Shown: positions 7,883-15,770 of the stretch, one piece after another | How positions within the stretch are numbered: position 1 is the stretch's first letter | How the letters are laid out: every line of letters starts with the position of its first letter | DNA from: Litorimonas sp964610115 | GTDB lineage: Bacteria > Pseudomonadota > Alphaproteobacteria > Caulobacterales > Maricaulaceae | Reading direction: 5' to 3' | Length of the DNA stretch: 39,368 nt | Assembly: GCA_964610115.1 (NCBI GenBank) | Contig: CAZSUW010000018.1 | Span: 1-39,368 of the forward strand | Position numbers and translations under genes: made by a program | Notes under the pieces: model-generated | Databases searched by the model: none | Told to the model about the DNA's origin: nothing | The model's input: only the letters and a program-made list of their open reading frames with translations

Positions 7883-8494
7883 ATGAAAGGTCGTTTGGCA
7901 TTTTTAGAGCGCTGGTATGAAGGCATAAAACGCGCTGCGCGGCATAAAAATGCCGAGCCCGTTTTGGCGGGTGTTTCCTTTGTGGAGAGCTCTTTCTTCC
8001 CGATCCCGCCGGATGTGATGTTGATTCCAATGGTGCAGGCCGCGCCCGAACGGGCATGGCGCTATGCTCTGATTTGCACGATCGCCTCGGTTCTGGGGGG
8101 AATTGTGGGGTATTTCATTGGCATGTTCTTTTTGGACACTTTAGTCAGGCCGATGTTCGATGCCATTGGCAAGGCGGAAAAACTCACGGACTTCCTGTCG
8201 AAAATTGAAGCGAATCCCGAAGGGTCCAGCCTCGTGGTTTTGGCGGCTGCTTTGACACCTTTTCCCTATAAGGTGATGACCATTGGCGCTGGGGCCGGCG
8301 GTGTCAGTCTCCCTGCTTTCATTGCGGCGAGTGTCTTGGGTCGGTCCCTACGGTTTTTCTTGGTCGCCGGGATTGTAAAAGCCGCGGGGCCGAAGGCCGA
8401 GGAGATTATGAAAGAACACTTTGGCTGGTTTAGCGTCGGTTTGTTTGCGCTTCTGGCCCTTATGTATTGGGGCTATGTCAGCCTGATGCACTAA
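7883..8494 (+). CDS. YqaA/DedA-type (VTT domain) inner-membrane protein
   Basis: A 203-aa polytopic membrane protein. An amphipathic N-terminus (about 1-25) precedes the re-entrant motif GVSFVESSFFPIPPDVMLIPM (about 30-50), which is the E-x(3)-F-x-P-x-P signature of the DedA/VTT superfamily. Hydrophobic helices follow at about 60-85, 115-150 and 180-200, and ALTPFPYKVMTIGAG is the second conserved proline-containing motif. YqaA-branch proteins of this size are proposed lipid or small-solute transport/scramblase proteins of the cytoplasmic membrane; the exact substrate is unknown. The ATG start has only a weak Shine-Dalgarno. The stop overlaps that of the convergent acyltransferase gene (CTAA at 8491-8494), whose product is also lipid-related. 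Confidence 0.85.
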   Translation: MKGRLAFLERWYEGIKRAARHKNAEPVLAGVSFVESSFFPIPPDVMLIPMVQAAPERAWRYALICTIASVLGGIVGYFIGMFFLDTLVRPMFDAIGKAEKLTDFLSKIEANPEGSSLVVLAAALTPFPYKVMTIGAGAGGVSLPAFIAASVLGRSLRFFLVAGIVKAAGPKAEEIMKEHFGWFSVGLFALLALMYWGYVSLMH

Positions 8495-9324
8495 AGCGTT
8501 TCGACAATATGTCGGATCATCGCGGTGGCTTCATCGGCATTTTCTGACAGATGGACAGGGGGGATGACCTCGCCAAAGGTCAGGCGAAAAAGGCGGTGCT
8601 TCTTGTTCAGCATTTCCCTAAACAGCGTAATATCCCGGAGCTCTCCATTCACACGGTGGAAGAAATAATAGAGTGAGCTGTTCCGCGCCTGCATCCGTAA
8701 AGGAATAACGGGAACGCCGTATTTCTTCGCCACCATGGCCGCGCTGGACTCCCAAGGCTGGTCGACGATCTGACCGTTCCAACGACGTCGCGCCAGGCGT
8801 CCACTGGGGAAAATTACAATGCATTTTTCGGCCTTGATCGCGCGCCGCATCGCCAAAAGCGTTTCGCGCGTCTTGGCCAGGCTGCGCTTTTCCTTCACCC
8901 ATTCGACAGGGATGATGATGTCCTCGCCTTTCGGAATAACGCGCAGCGCATCAGCATTGGCGAGAAACATATGATCAGGCCGACGGTCGCGGATGGCTTG
9001 AAAGACAGCAAGACCATCCGCCAGTCCCGTCGGGTGGTTGCTAATGATGATACACGGGCCTGACCTAGGCAGGTTAGCCAGCCCCTCAACTGCCGTGCGC
9101 GGGCTAATGTGGCGCGACACCATGCGGAAGGCCTCAAAACCGCTCATCGGTTTGATGGCATTGGCGAGAAAAACGGCGGCATCGTAGGCGAGCAGACGAT
9201 AAAGCGCCGGGCGGACCGCTTTCCATAGGCGCGGGCGTCCCACAAGTTTGGGCGCGCGTTCTTGGATGAGCTCTTCGATAATATGCACGAAATGCGTCTT
9301 GGCGGCACGCGAGGGCTTTAGCAA
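8491..9324 (-). CDS. Lysophospholipid acyltransferase family protein (PlsC/OlsB-like)
   Basis: A 277-aa PlsC-superfamily acyltransferase. The catalytic box is SNHPTGLADG (about residues 95-104), the His-x5-Asp variant seen in hemolysin/OlsB-like members rather than the classic His-x4-Asp. The FPSGRLARR segment (about 171-179) is the phosphate/acceptor-binding motif, and VPVIPLRM follows as expected. It should acylate a lysophospholipid or a related lipid at the inner face of the cytoplasmic membrane; the acceptor (glycerophosphate, ornithine lipid or other) cannot be told from sequence. The start is uncertain: the TTG at 9324 has no clear ribosome site, and a GTG at 9288 is an alternative. 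The gene lies downstream of a terminator and probably has its own promoter. Confidence 0.85.
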   Translation of the reverse strand: MLKPSRAAKTHFVHIIEELIQERAPKLVGRPRLWKAVRPALYRLLAYDAAVFLANAIKPMSGFEAFRMVSRHISPRTAVEGLANLPRSGPCIIISNHPTGLADGLAVFQAIRDRRPDHMFLANADALRVIPKGEDIIIPVEWVKEKRSLAKTRETLLAMRRAIKAEKCIVIFPSGRLARRRWNGQIVDQPWESSAAMVAKKYGVPVIPLRMQARNSSLYYFFHRVNGELRDITLFREMLNKKHRLFRLTFGEVIPPVHLSENADEATAMIRHIVETL

Positions 9325-9373
9325 GTCGCGCCCGTCATATGTCGATAAAGTCCTAAATGCCCTATTATCCCGG

Positions 9374-9404
9374 CAAAAAAGAAAGCCGCCCCGAAGGGCG
9401 GCTT
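9374..9404 (-). terminator. Rho-independent terminator with UUCG loop
   Basis: On the minus strand a perfect 9-bp stem AAGCCGCCC / GGGCGGCTT is closed by a TTCG tetraloop and followed by TTTCTTTTTT. It lies 26 bases after the stop of the TM-helix-repeat gene (9430) and would end that transcript before the acyltransferase gene. Confidence 0.9.
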
Positions 9405-9429
9405 GTTTGTGTTTAGCTAAAGGACGATT

Positions 9430-10638
9430 TTATGAACGCGGCGTCTTTTTTGCGGCAGGCTTCGGTGCTGCACTGCCGATGTTCTTTGGCGGGAACATAC
9501 GTTCCAGAACATTACCGGCCCAAGCGCGACCACCGATACCGAAGGCCAAGGCGCCAGCCACTGCGCTACCGACAACAAGTGCGCCAAAGGCGGTTGGGAT
9601 GATGTCACCCGCTGGGTCAAGTGATGACAGACCCAAGAAGATGAAGATCAGCATCGCGACATATTTGAACAGCTCGGCAATTTTCGGGCTGATCACGCCG
9701 GCCATGATGCGGGCGATGAAGTTCGCTAAGAACACACCGATCATGATCAGAACCGCAGCACGCAGCAATTGGCCACCAAAGGCGACAATGTCGTCAAAGG
9801 TTGCTGTCAGGAAGTCAATGCCGAGGATATCGAGTGAGGCTGTCAGACCCAAGATCGCGATGATCAGGAAGGCCAGATTGCCGGCAATCGAAGACGGGGA
9901 AATTGACAGGCCTTCGCCATCATCAATCGCCATCAGCGTATTGACGCTATTGTCAAAGCCAAGTGTTGGCAGGAAGCCTTTGACGAAGTTGGCAACAAAG
10001 CGACCGATGAAAATAGCCAGACCCAAGACGATACCCGCGCCGATGAGGGCAGGGATGTAATCCAGGAAGCCTTGCAGCATATCCGTCAGAGGTTGCGAAA
10101 TGGCGCTAATGTCCAGAATGCCCAGTGCAGCAATAGCAACCGGTACAATGATCAAGACGAAGACCAGTGTTCCAAGGCCTTTTGAAAGAGAGCCTGTTGA
10201 ACCCGTCGCGGATGTCAGTCCAGAACGGCTTGCAAGATTATCAAGCTGTGCGGCTTGCAAGGTCGATGTGACCGCATTTTGTGCGACCCGAGCGAGGATC
10301 CAGCCAATAAAGAAGGCAAAACCGGCACCGAGCAGTTTCGGAGCGAAACCGAGCAGGCTATTGTAAAGCTCTTCAATCGGCTGCGTAAACTGGCCCATAT
10401 TGAGGTAGCCGAGCGACAGCATGAGGAAGAATAGTAGAACAAGCCAGAAGACGGCTTTACCGATGGCTTTACCGATATTTCCGCCCGTCGTTTTGGCTTT
10501 TGCCCCGAGCGGTGTGCGGTTAATGGTGCCAGCGACCACCATACGGGCGATAATGGCGACGACCCAGCCGACGCCGATCGTAATGAGAGCGGCCAGCCAG
10601 CCCGGCATGTCCGCCATAAATGCGTTAAGTTGATCCAT
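9430..10638 (-). CDS. TM-helix-repeat membrane protein, MscS-related
   Basis: A 402-aa, very hydrophobic protein with repeated units of a transmembrane helix followed by a Gly/Ala-rich segment (PGWLAALITIGVGWVVAIIARMV at the N-terminus, LLGAGFAFFIGWILARV, LIGAGIVLGLAIFIGRFV, LLRAAVLIMIGVFLANFIARIM). These repeats match the conserved TM-helix repeat found at the N-terminus of some mechanosensitive-channel proteins. I see no MscS beta domain; the C-terminus is AFGIGGRAWAGNVLERMFPPK and then a basic KPAAKK tail. I infer an osmotic or mechanosensitive role only from the family name. The start is the ATG at 10638, with GGAAGGG about 10 bases upstream; the upstream in-frame TTG at 10656 would put that ribosome site inside the gene. 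It ends at a strong terminator. Confidence 0.85.
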   Translation of the reverse strand: MDQLNAFMADMPGWLAALITIGVGWVVAIIARMVVAGTINRTPLGAKAKTTGGNIGKAIGKAVFWLVLLFFLMLSLGYLNMGQFTQPIEELYNSLLGFAPKLLGAGFAFFIGWILARVAQNAVTSTLQAAQLDNLASRSGLTSATGSTGSLSKGLGTLVFVLIIVPVAIAALGILDISAISQPLTDMLQGFLDYIPALIGAGIVLGLAIFIGRFVANFVKGFLPTLGFDNSVNTLMAIDDGEGLSISPSSIAGNLAFLIIAILGLTASLDILGIDFLTATFDDIVAFGGQLLRAAVLIMIGVFLANFIARIMAGVISPKIAELFKYVAMLIFIFLGLSSLDPAGDIIPTAFGALVVGSAVAGALAFGIGGRAWAGNVLERMFPPKNIGSAAPKPAAKKTPRS

Positions 10639-10717
10639 GGGTTGTGTCCCTTCCAATCCAGTTTGTGGGTCAGGCCACGCCCAAACCCTTGCGCTAAGAC
10701 AGCGACCTTCCTTAAAG

Positions 10718-10733
10718 CTAACGGAAAATTAAC
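10718..10733 (-). promoter_or_regulatory. Possible CtrA-like site upstream of the TM-helix-repeat gene
   Basis: The minus strand reads GTTAA-TTTTCCG-TTAG, one mismatch from the TTAA-N7-TTAA site of the alphaproteobacterial cell-cycle regulator CtrA, 80 bases upstream of the gene start. Short A/T sites like this occur by chance, so this is a candidate only. The rest of the 10639-10832 spacer shows nothing I can name. Confidence 0.25.
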
Positions 10734-10832
10734 GTCAGTTGAACCGCTTGTTTTCATTTCATCTGATCTTTTGCGGTAATATGAGCCTTTGCCAGTGTTG
10801 ACGCCGGGGGTTTAAGCCCCAAAAGCGAAGCT

Positions 10833-10964
10833 ATGCCGCCGCGCAATACCACAGAGAATGACCCGTCACGTCCCCCGATTCGACGACCCGTCTTGTTTTA
10901 TAGCTGTGTGGTTTTGGCCTTTGGGTTGCTCGGAGTGGCAATCATCGCGCTTAGTTTCGTATGA
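10833..10964 (+). CDS. 43-aa putative single-pass membrane protein
   Basis: A short frame from ATG to TGA encodes MPPRNTTENDPSRPPIRRP followed by about 22 hydrophobic residues ending ALSFV. The layout (polar, Arg-rich N-terminus and one C-terminal helix) is what a tail-anchored or single-span small membrane protein looks like. Its stop lies 42 bases before the zapE start on the same strand, so it may share that transcript. The ribosome site (AGCGAAG) is weak. Without homologues it could still be a chance frame; the strongly membrane-like composition is the main support. Confidence 0.45.
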   Translation: MPPRNTTENDPSRPPIRRPVLFYSCVVLAFGLLGVAIIALSFV

Positions 10965-11006
10965 TGCGGGCTTGGATGTTCGACGCAGCCATGTCTAAGA
11001 TCGACC

Positions 11007-12155
11007 ATGTCTGATTTGGAAACTGTATCAGCGTGGCTGTCTGCGAAAGTGCAAGGCGGCGCTTTGAACGCAGATCCCGTTCAAGCGCGTGCGGCTGTCG
11101 CTCTCGACGACATGTTAGGAAAACTGGGCGACTATGATCCGGGTCGCGGCGTGTTCGGCTTGTTCCGGGACGCCCCGCCAAAAGGGCTTTATCTTTGGGG
11201 GGGTGTGGGTCGTGGCAAGTCCATGCTGATGGATGTATTCTTTCGTCTTGCGCCATTAAAGCCGAAGCAGCGTGTGCACTTTCATGCCTTTATGCTGGAT
11301 GTGCATGGTCGCATTCACCGCTGGCGACAGATGGATCGCCGTGCCCGTCGCGATGATCCGCATTTCCGCCGCAGCGATGGCGATGATCCGATCGCGCCCG
11401 TTTCGCGGTCCATTGCCGCCGAGGCCCGCTTGCTTTGCTTTGACGAATTTCATGTCACGGATATTACCGATGCGATGATCCTTGCCCGCTTGTTCGAAGC
11501 GCTGTGGGAGGAAGGAGTCGTCGTGGTGGCGACGAGTAACCGCGCGCCTGACGATCTTTATAAAAACGGTCTTAACCGCGCCCTTTTCGAACCGTTCATT
11601 GCCATGATGCCGAACCATTTGAGCATTTTTGATTTTGACGGGCAGACCGACCATCGCCTGCGGCAGCTGACGGCTGCGCCTGTTTTCTATAGGCCTTTGA
11701 ATGCGCAGACCCAGGCTGCAATGGATCAGGCCTGGGCCCGGATTACGGCCAATGCTAAAATGCGACCCTTGGATCTGCTTGTCCAAGGGCGGACTTTGCA
11801 TTTCGCGCAGACTGGCTCAGGGGCAGTGAAGGAGAGTTTCGAAGCGCTCTGTGAGCGCCCGCTTGGTGCGGCGGATTATCTCGCCATTGCTGAAACGTTT
11901 CACACGCTCATGCTGGAGGGGGTCCCGGCCATGAGTCGGGAAAATCGCAATGAAGCCAAGCGCTTTGTCGCTCTGATCGATGCTCTGTATGAGTCCGGCA
12001 CAAAGCTTATCATGAGTGCGGAGGTTGCGCCCGAATCTCTCTATCAAAAAGGCGACGGCGCGTTCGAGTTTGAACGCACAGTGTCGCGTCTGATTGAAAT
12101 GCAATCAGAGGACTATTTGGGACGCGAGCGGCTTGACCACTCTCAACCCGATTAG
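11007..12155 (+). CDS. zapE: Cell division ATPase ZapE (AFG1-like)
   Basis: A 382-aa AAA+-type P-loop ATPase of the AFG1/LACE1/ZapE family. Walker A is GGVGRGKS with Lys71. Walker B is LLCFDEFHV with Asp146/Glu147. The family motif RVHFHAFMLDVHGRIH follows Walker A, and ATSNRAPDDLYKNGLNRALFEPFI contains sensor and arginine-finger regions. In E. coli ZapE interacts with FtsZ during constriction; mitochondrial homologues take part in protein quality control. The first residues MSDLETVSAWLSAKVQGGAL look like a normal start even though the ribosome site is weak. It ends in a 4-bp convergent overlap (TTAG) with a small basic gene. Confidence 0.93.
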   Translation: MSDLETVSAWLSAKVQGGALNADPVQARAAVALDDMLGKLGDYDPGRGVFGLFRDAPPKGLYLWGGVGRGKSMLMDVFFRLAPLKPKQRVHFHAFMLDVHGRIHRWRQMDRRARRDDPHFRRSDGDDPIAPVSRSIAAEARLLCFDEFHVTDITDAMILARLFEALWEEGVVVVATSNRAPDDLYKNGLNRALFEPFIAMMPNHLSIFDFDGQTDHRLRQLTAAPVFYRPLNAQTQAAMDQAWARITANAKMRPLDLLVQGRTLHFAQTGSGAVKESFEALCERPLGAADYLAIAETFHTLMLEGVPAMSRENRNEAKRFVALIDALYESGTKLIMSAEVAPESLYQKGDGAFEFERTVSRLIEMQSEDYLGRERLDHSQPD

Positions 12156-12325
12156 TCGTAATAGGCTGACTTTTGGTTCGCCCGCTTATGCTTGCCCCAA
12201 GCCTTGCCTTTTGGACGTTTGCCGCGTGGGGCTTCCATTAGGCTGGGATCAAATTCAGGCAGACCGACCGGAAGATCATCCGGACGCATGGTAAAGTCTT
12301 TGGTTTTGCGGCGACGCTTTGACAT
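12152..12325 (-). CDS. 57-aa basic hypothetical protein
   Basis: The product starts MSKRRRKTKDF and ends HKRANQKSAYYD; about one third of its residues are Lys or Arg. The start is decided by a clean GGAGAG ribosome site 6 bases upstream of the ATG at 12325. A central acidic/hydrophobic stretch (DDLPVGLPEFDPSLMEAP) separates two basic ends. The charge suggests nucleic-acid or ribosome association, but I do not recognise the family. It converges on zapE with a 4-bp stop overlap. The divergent 12326-12576 spacer separates it from manC; I see no clear promoter elements there. Confidence 0.6.
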   Translation of the reverse strand: MSKRRRKTKDFTMRPDDLPVGLPEFDPSLMEAPRGKRPKGKAWGKHKRANQKSAYYD

Positions 12326-12576
12326 GGGTCTCTCCATCAAAGCCAGTTGCATTGATATTCGCTATGTAGCGCAAAATTGCGACGGTTCAACGTCAACCTT
12401 GTACTGAAATGCGCTTTTCCAGAAGGGTGAGGTAATTTGCGCGCTGACGCGCCGCCTATGTCACCACAGTTTTGAGCCTCAAGCGCACCGGTTTTTAACG
12501 GTTATTGCCTATAAGGATCATCAAAACCGGGGTTTAGGCAAGTGGGCCTGAGCCAACTTACTCTGAGTGTTTTCCG

Positions 12577-13635
12577 ATGGCTGATACTGCCTCTATTCTT
12601 CCTGTAATCATTTGTGGTGGGGCCGGGAGTCGGCTTTGGCCATTATCGCGCAAGGACGAGCCGAAGCAATTTGCGCCTTTAATTGGCGAGACGACCTTAT
12701 TTCAACAAACGCTAAAGCGTTTTGATGCGCCGATCTTTTTGCCGCCTGCGATCATTTGTAATGCGTCTCACTTGGACACAGTGAAACGCCAAGCTGCTGA
12801 AATCGACGTGTCACTCGGGTCGATTGTGTTGGAACCTATGGGGCGAAATACGGCGGCTTGTGGTGTGGTCGCGGCAAAACTTGGGGCCGCCCATCCAGAC
12901 GCGCGCGCCATATTAATGGCTCCCGCCGATCATCACATTACGCGACCAGTTGCGTTCGCAGATATCATCGCCTCAGCCTTGTCTTTGACGGATGCGGGCC
13001 ATTTGGTCACCTTCGGCATAACGCCTACCCATCCGCATACCGGCTTCGGCTATATCGAAGCCGGCGCCGCGACGGGCCTTGGGTATCAGGTGAAAACCTT
13101 CCATGAAAAGCCCACCGAAGACCGGGCGAAAGCCTATCTCGATCAAGGTGGCTTTTTCTGGAATGCCGGTATTTTCATGGCTGCGCCTGAGGCTCTGATC
13201 GATGAATTTTCTGCCCATGCGCCAGATGTCCTCAGCGCGGTGGAAAAAGCGGCCACTGTCGCAGAACAAGGTTTGAGCCTTAACGCGGATGACTTCGCCA
13301 ATGTGCCAAACATTTCTTTTGATTATGCGATTGCAGAAAAAACATCCAAAGCGGCGGTCGTGGCCGCGGATATTGGCTGGAGCGATATTGGCAGCTATTC
13401 GGCGCTGTTTGCGCTTCGCGACACGCTGGGTCAGTCCTCAAAACCCGAAGACGCTATCGTAAAAGCGGGAGAGGCGGTTCATATTGATAGCGACAATCAG
13501 GACATCGTTATTAGCGTTGCAGGGTTTGATAATGTCGGTGTTATCTTCCGGGCGGGCCGGCTTCTGATTGTCAATTTGAGCAAAGACCAAGAGGTCAAGT
13601 CAGTCGTGCAGGCGCTCCCAGCTGAGTGGAAATAG
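12577..13635 (+). CDS. manC: Mannose-1-phosphate guanylyltransferase
   Basis: A 352-aa nucleotidyltransferase that makes GDP-mannose from GTP and mannose-1-phosphate. The signature ICGGAGSRLWPLSRKDEPKQF begins near residue 12, with LEPMGRNTAACG (about 86-97), MAPADHHI, and the sugar-site segment GFGYIEAG...FHEKP. It is the short form: it has the Rossmann nucleotidyltransferase plus the short beta-helix, and lacks the C-terminal cupin phosphomannose isomerase domain of the bifunctional enzymes. That fits with a separate isomerase gene nearby. It runs toward fcl, from which it is separated by 8 bp. Confidence 0.95.
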   Translation: MADTASILPVIICGGAGSRLWPLSRKDEPKQFAPLIGETTLFQQTLKRFDAPIFLPPAIICNASHLDTVKRQAAEIDVSLGSIVLEPMGRNTAACGVVAAKLGAAHPDARAILMAPADHHITRPVAFADIIASALSLTDAGHLVTFGITPTHPHTGFGYIEAGAATGLGYQVKTFHEKPTEDRAKAYLDQGGFFWNAGIFMAAPEALIDEFSAHAPDVLSAVEKAATVAEQGLSLNADDFANVPNISFDYAIAEKTSKAAVVAADIGWSDIGSYSALFALRDTLGQSSKPEDAIVKAGEAVHIDSDNQDIVISVAGFDNVGVIFRAGRLLIVNLSKDQEVKSVVQALPAEWK

Positions 13636-13643
13636 GTAGGGCG

Positions 13644-14618
13644 CTAAACCCTACGAAGTACCTCTTGATTGGACAAGAACCATAGATAGGTTTGCGCCAA
13701 CCCGTCTCGTAAGGATCGCTGTGGCGTCCAGCCCATCTTGGATAACACCGAATTGTCCATCAGCTTGCGCGGGGTACCATCGGGCTTACTGGTATCGAAG
13801 GTAAGAGCCCCATCAAACCCGACAACGGATTTGATTTCATTGGCGAGCGCTGCAATGGTGATGTCCGCGCCCGAACCCACATTCACAGGGGCGGCGCGGC
13901 TGAGGTGCTTCATGACGAAAACCAGCCCGTCCGCGCAATCATCGACATGCATGAACTCGCGCCGTACTTGCCCTTTTCCCCAAAGCGTTAGGGTCGGACT
14001 GCCGGAGAGTTTCGCCTCATGTGCTTTGCGCATTAACGCCGGGATGACATGGCTGTTTTCCAGATGAAAATTATCACCCGGACCGTATAGATTGGTCGGC
14101 ATGGCAGAGACAAAGTCATCTCCATGCTGCGTCCGATAGGCCTCACACAGCTTAACACCGGCTATTTTGGCGATGGCATAGGCCTCATTTGTGGGTTCCA
14201 ATGGCCCCGTCAGCAAAGAATCCTCTCGGATCGGTTGCTCGGCGAGCTTCGGATAAATGCAAGACGATCCTAGGAAGACGAGTTTTTCGACGCCAACATT
14301 ATGGGCGGCATGGATGACATTGGCTGCGATCATCAGATTATCGTAAAGAAAATCAGCCGGATAGGTCGCATTGGCTAAGATACCGCCAACTTTGGCAGCA
14401 GCAATGAAAACAGCATCAGGGCGATGCGCGTCCATCCAGCGCGTAACATCGGCTTGTTGGGTCAGATCGACGTCTGTGCGACCGACCGTGAGGATTTCAG
14501 CTGGATTTTCAGCCTCTAGACGCCGAACCAAGGCCGCGCCGACCATACCGCGATGGCCACACACCCAAATGCGCTTGCCACGCAGATCATAAGACGTCTG
14601 TTCGGGGGTGTCGTTCAC
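13644..14618 (-). CDS. fcl: GDP-L-fucose synthase
   Basis: A 324-aa extended SDR epimerase/reductase converting GDP-4-keto-6-deoxymannose to GDP-L-fucose with NADPH. The nucleotide loop is GHRGMVGAAL. The catalytic triad is Ser118/119 in LGSSCIYP, Tyr147 and Lys151 in YAIAK; AAAKVGGILAN and NLYGPGDNF are family motifs. I use the GTG at 14618, 1 base after the gmd stop, which gives MNDTPEQ; an upstream TTG at 14657 would overlap gmd and adds a basic, unlikely leader. It is the last gene of the isomerase-gmd-fcl operon. Confidence 0.94.
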   Translation of the reverse strand: MNDTPEQTSYDLRGKRIWVCGHRGMVGAALVRRLEAENPAEILTVGRTDVDLTQQADVTRWMDAHRPDAVFIAAAKVGGILANATYPADFLYDNLMIAANVIHAAHNVGVEKLVFLGSSCIYPKLAEQPIREDSLLTGPLEPTNEAYAIAKIAGVKLCEAYRTQHGDDFVSAMPTNLYGPGDNFHLENSHVIPALMRKAHEAKLSGSPTLTLWGKGQVRREFMHVDDCADGLVFVMKHLSRAAPVNVGSGADITIAALANEIKSVVGFDGALTFDTSKPDGTPRKLMDNSVLSKMGWTPQRSLRDGLAQTYLWFLSNQEVLRRV

Positions 14619-14619
14619 C

Positions 14620-15687
14620 TTAGTCGTGACGGTTCTGTCGCGCCGCTTCTTGCGCAACCGCTTTCAAGTCTGCTGTCATCATATCATCGACAAGGGCTTT
14701 GAAATCAAAGTGCGGGGTCCAGCCCAGCACCTCGCGGGCTTTTGTCGGATCGGCCAGCAATGTGTCGACTTCTGTGCGGCGGAAATAGCGGGGGTCTACT
14801 TGCACCAAGATATCACCTGTTTTGGTGTCGCGGCCGACTTCCTCAACGCCAGAGCTCTGCCAGTCAATCGTCCGACCGATATGCGTGAAAGCCGCTTCGA
14901 CAAAGTCGCGCACTGTGTGCATTTCCCCTGTTCCCAAAACAAAGTCATCCGCGCTGTCATGCTGCAAAATTCGCCACATACCCTCGACATAATCTTGGGC
15001 GTGGCCCCAATCGCGGCGCGCATCCAGATTGCCCAGATAGAGCGTGTCTTGCAGACCCAGATGAATGGCCGAGACTGCGCGCGTGATTTTGCGCGTCACA
15101 AAAGTCTCGCCGCGCAAAGGGCTTTCATGGTTGAACAAAATGCCATTGGCCGCAAACATGCCATAGGCTTCGCGGTAATTCACCACGGTCCAATAGGCGT
15201 AGAGTTTGGCGACCGCGTAAGGGCTGCGCGGATAGAAAGGGGTCTGCTCATTTTGCGGCATGGCTTGGATCAGGCCGTAAAGTTCAGATGTCGAGGCTTG
15301 ATAAAAGCGCGTTGTCTTTTCCATGCCCAAAATGCGGATCGCTTCTAGCAGGCGCAAAGTGCCCAGCCCGTTCACGTCGGCCGTATATTCCGGCGTATCA
15401 AAAGAGACTTGGACGTGACTTTGCGCGCCCAGATTATAAATCTCATCCGGCTGAGTGTCTTGCACAAGCCGGATCAGATTGGTGGCGTCGGACAGATCGC
15501 CGTAATGCAGGCTAAAACGGATATCGTCTGCTTGCGGGTCCTGATAAATATCATCGATCCGCGCCGTATTAAAAGACGAAGAGCGTCGCTTCACCCCGTG
15601 AACACGGTAGCCTTTGTCGAGCAGCAGCCGAGACAGATAGGCACCCGCTTGACCCGTTACCCCCGTGATTAAGGCTGTTTTGGTCAC
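14620..15687 (-). CDS. gmd: GDP-mannose 4,6-dehydratase
   Basis: A 355-aa SDR enzyme that makes GDP-4-keto-6-deoxy-D-mannose. The cofactor motif is GVTGQAGAYL. Catalytic residues Thr133, Glu135, Tyr157 and Lys161 (ASTSELYG and YAVAK) fall at exactly the E. coli Gmd positions, and KRRSSSFNTARIDDIY is the typical NADP-binding segment. It starts with GTG preceded by AGGAAAG. It is translated ahead of fcl, with essentially no gap, and lies 83 bp downstream of the AGE-type isomerase gene. Confidence 0.97.
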   Translation of the reverse strand: MTKTALITGVTGQAGAYLSRLLLDKGYRVHGVKRRSSSFNTARIDDIYQDPQADDIRFSLHYGDLSDATNLIRLVQDTQPDEIYNLGAQSHVQVSFDTPEYTADVNGLGTLRLLEAIRILGMEKTTRFYQASTSELYGLIQAMPQNEQTPFYPRSPYAVAKLYAYWTVVNYREAYGMFAANGILFNHESPLRGETFVTRKITRAVSAIHLGLQDTLYLGNLDARRDWGHAQDYVEGMWRILQHDSADDFVLGTGEMHTVRDFVEAAFTHIGRTIDWQSSGVEEVGRDTKTGDILVQVDPRYFRRTEVDTLLADPTKAREVLGWTPHFDFKALVDDMMTADLKAVAQEAARQNRHD

Positions 15688-15770
15688 GCAACTTTCCTCA
15701 TGGCGACTGACCTAAGCGGCGCGGCGTAGTGGCACAAGATGATTTCTCGGTGCCGAGTTAGGCCTGAGGT

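Noticed and set aside
10805..10820. GGGG-TTTAAG-CCCC hairpin upstream of the 43-aa ORF, considered as a terminator
   Set aside because: The stem is short and not followed by a T-run on either strand.
12488..12530. Inverted repeat CCGGTTTT...AAAACCGG upstream of manC
   Set aside because: The arms are 8 bp with a 27-base spacer and no known motif; chance is a sufficient explanation.
13636..13654. Inverted repeat GTAGGG...CCCTAC between manC and fcl, considered as a terminator
   Set aside because: The stem is only 6 bp, overlaps the fcl stop codon and has no T-tract on either side.
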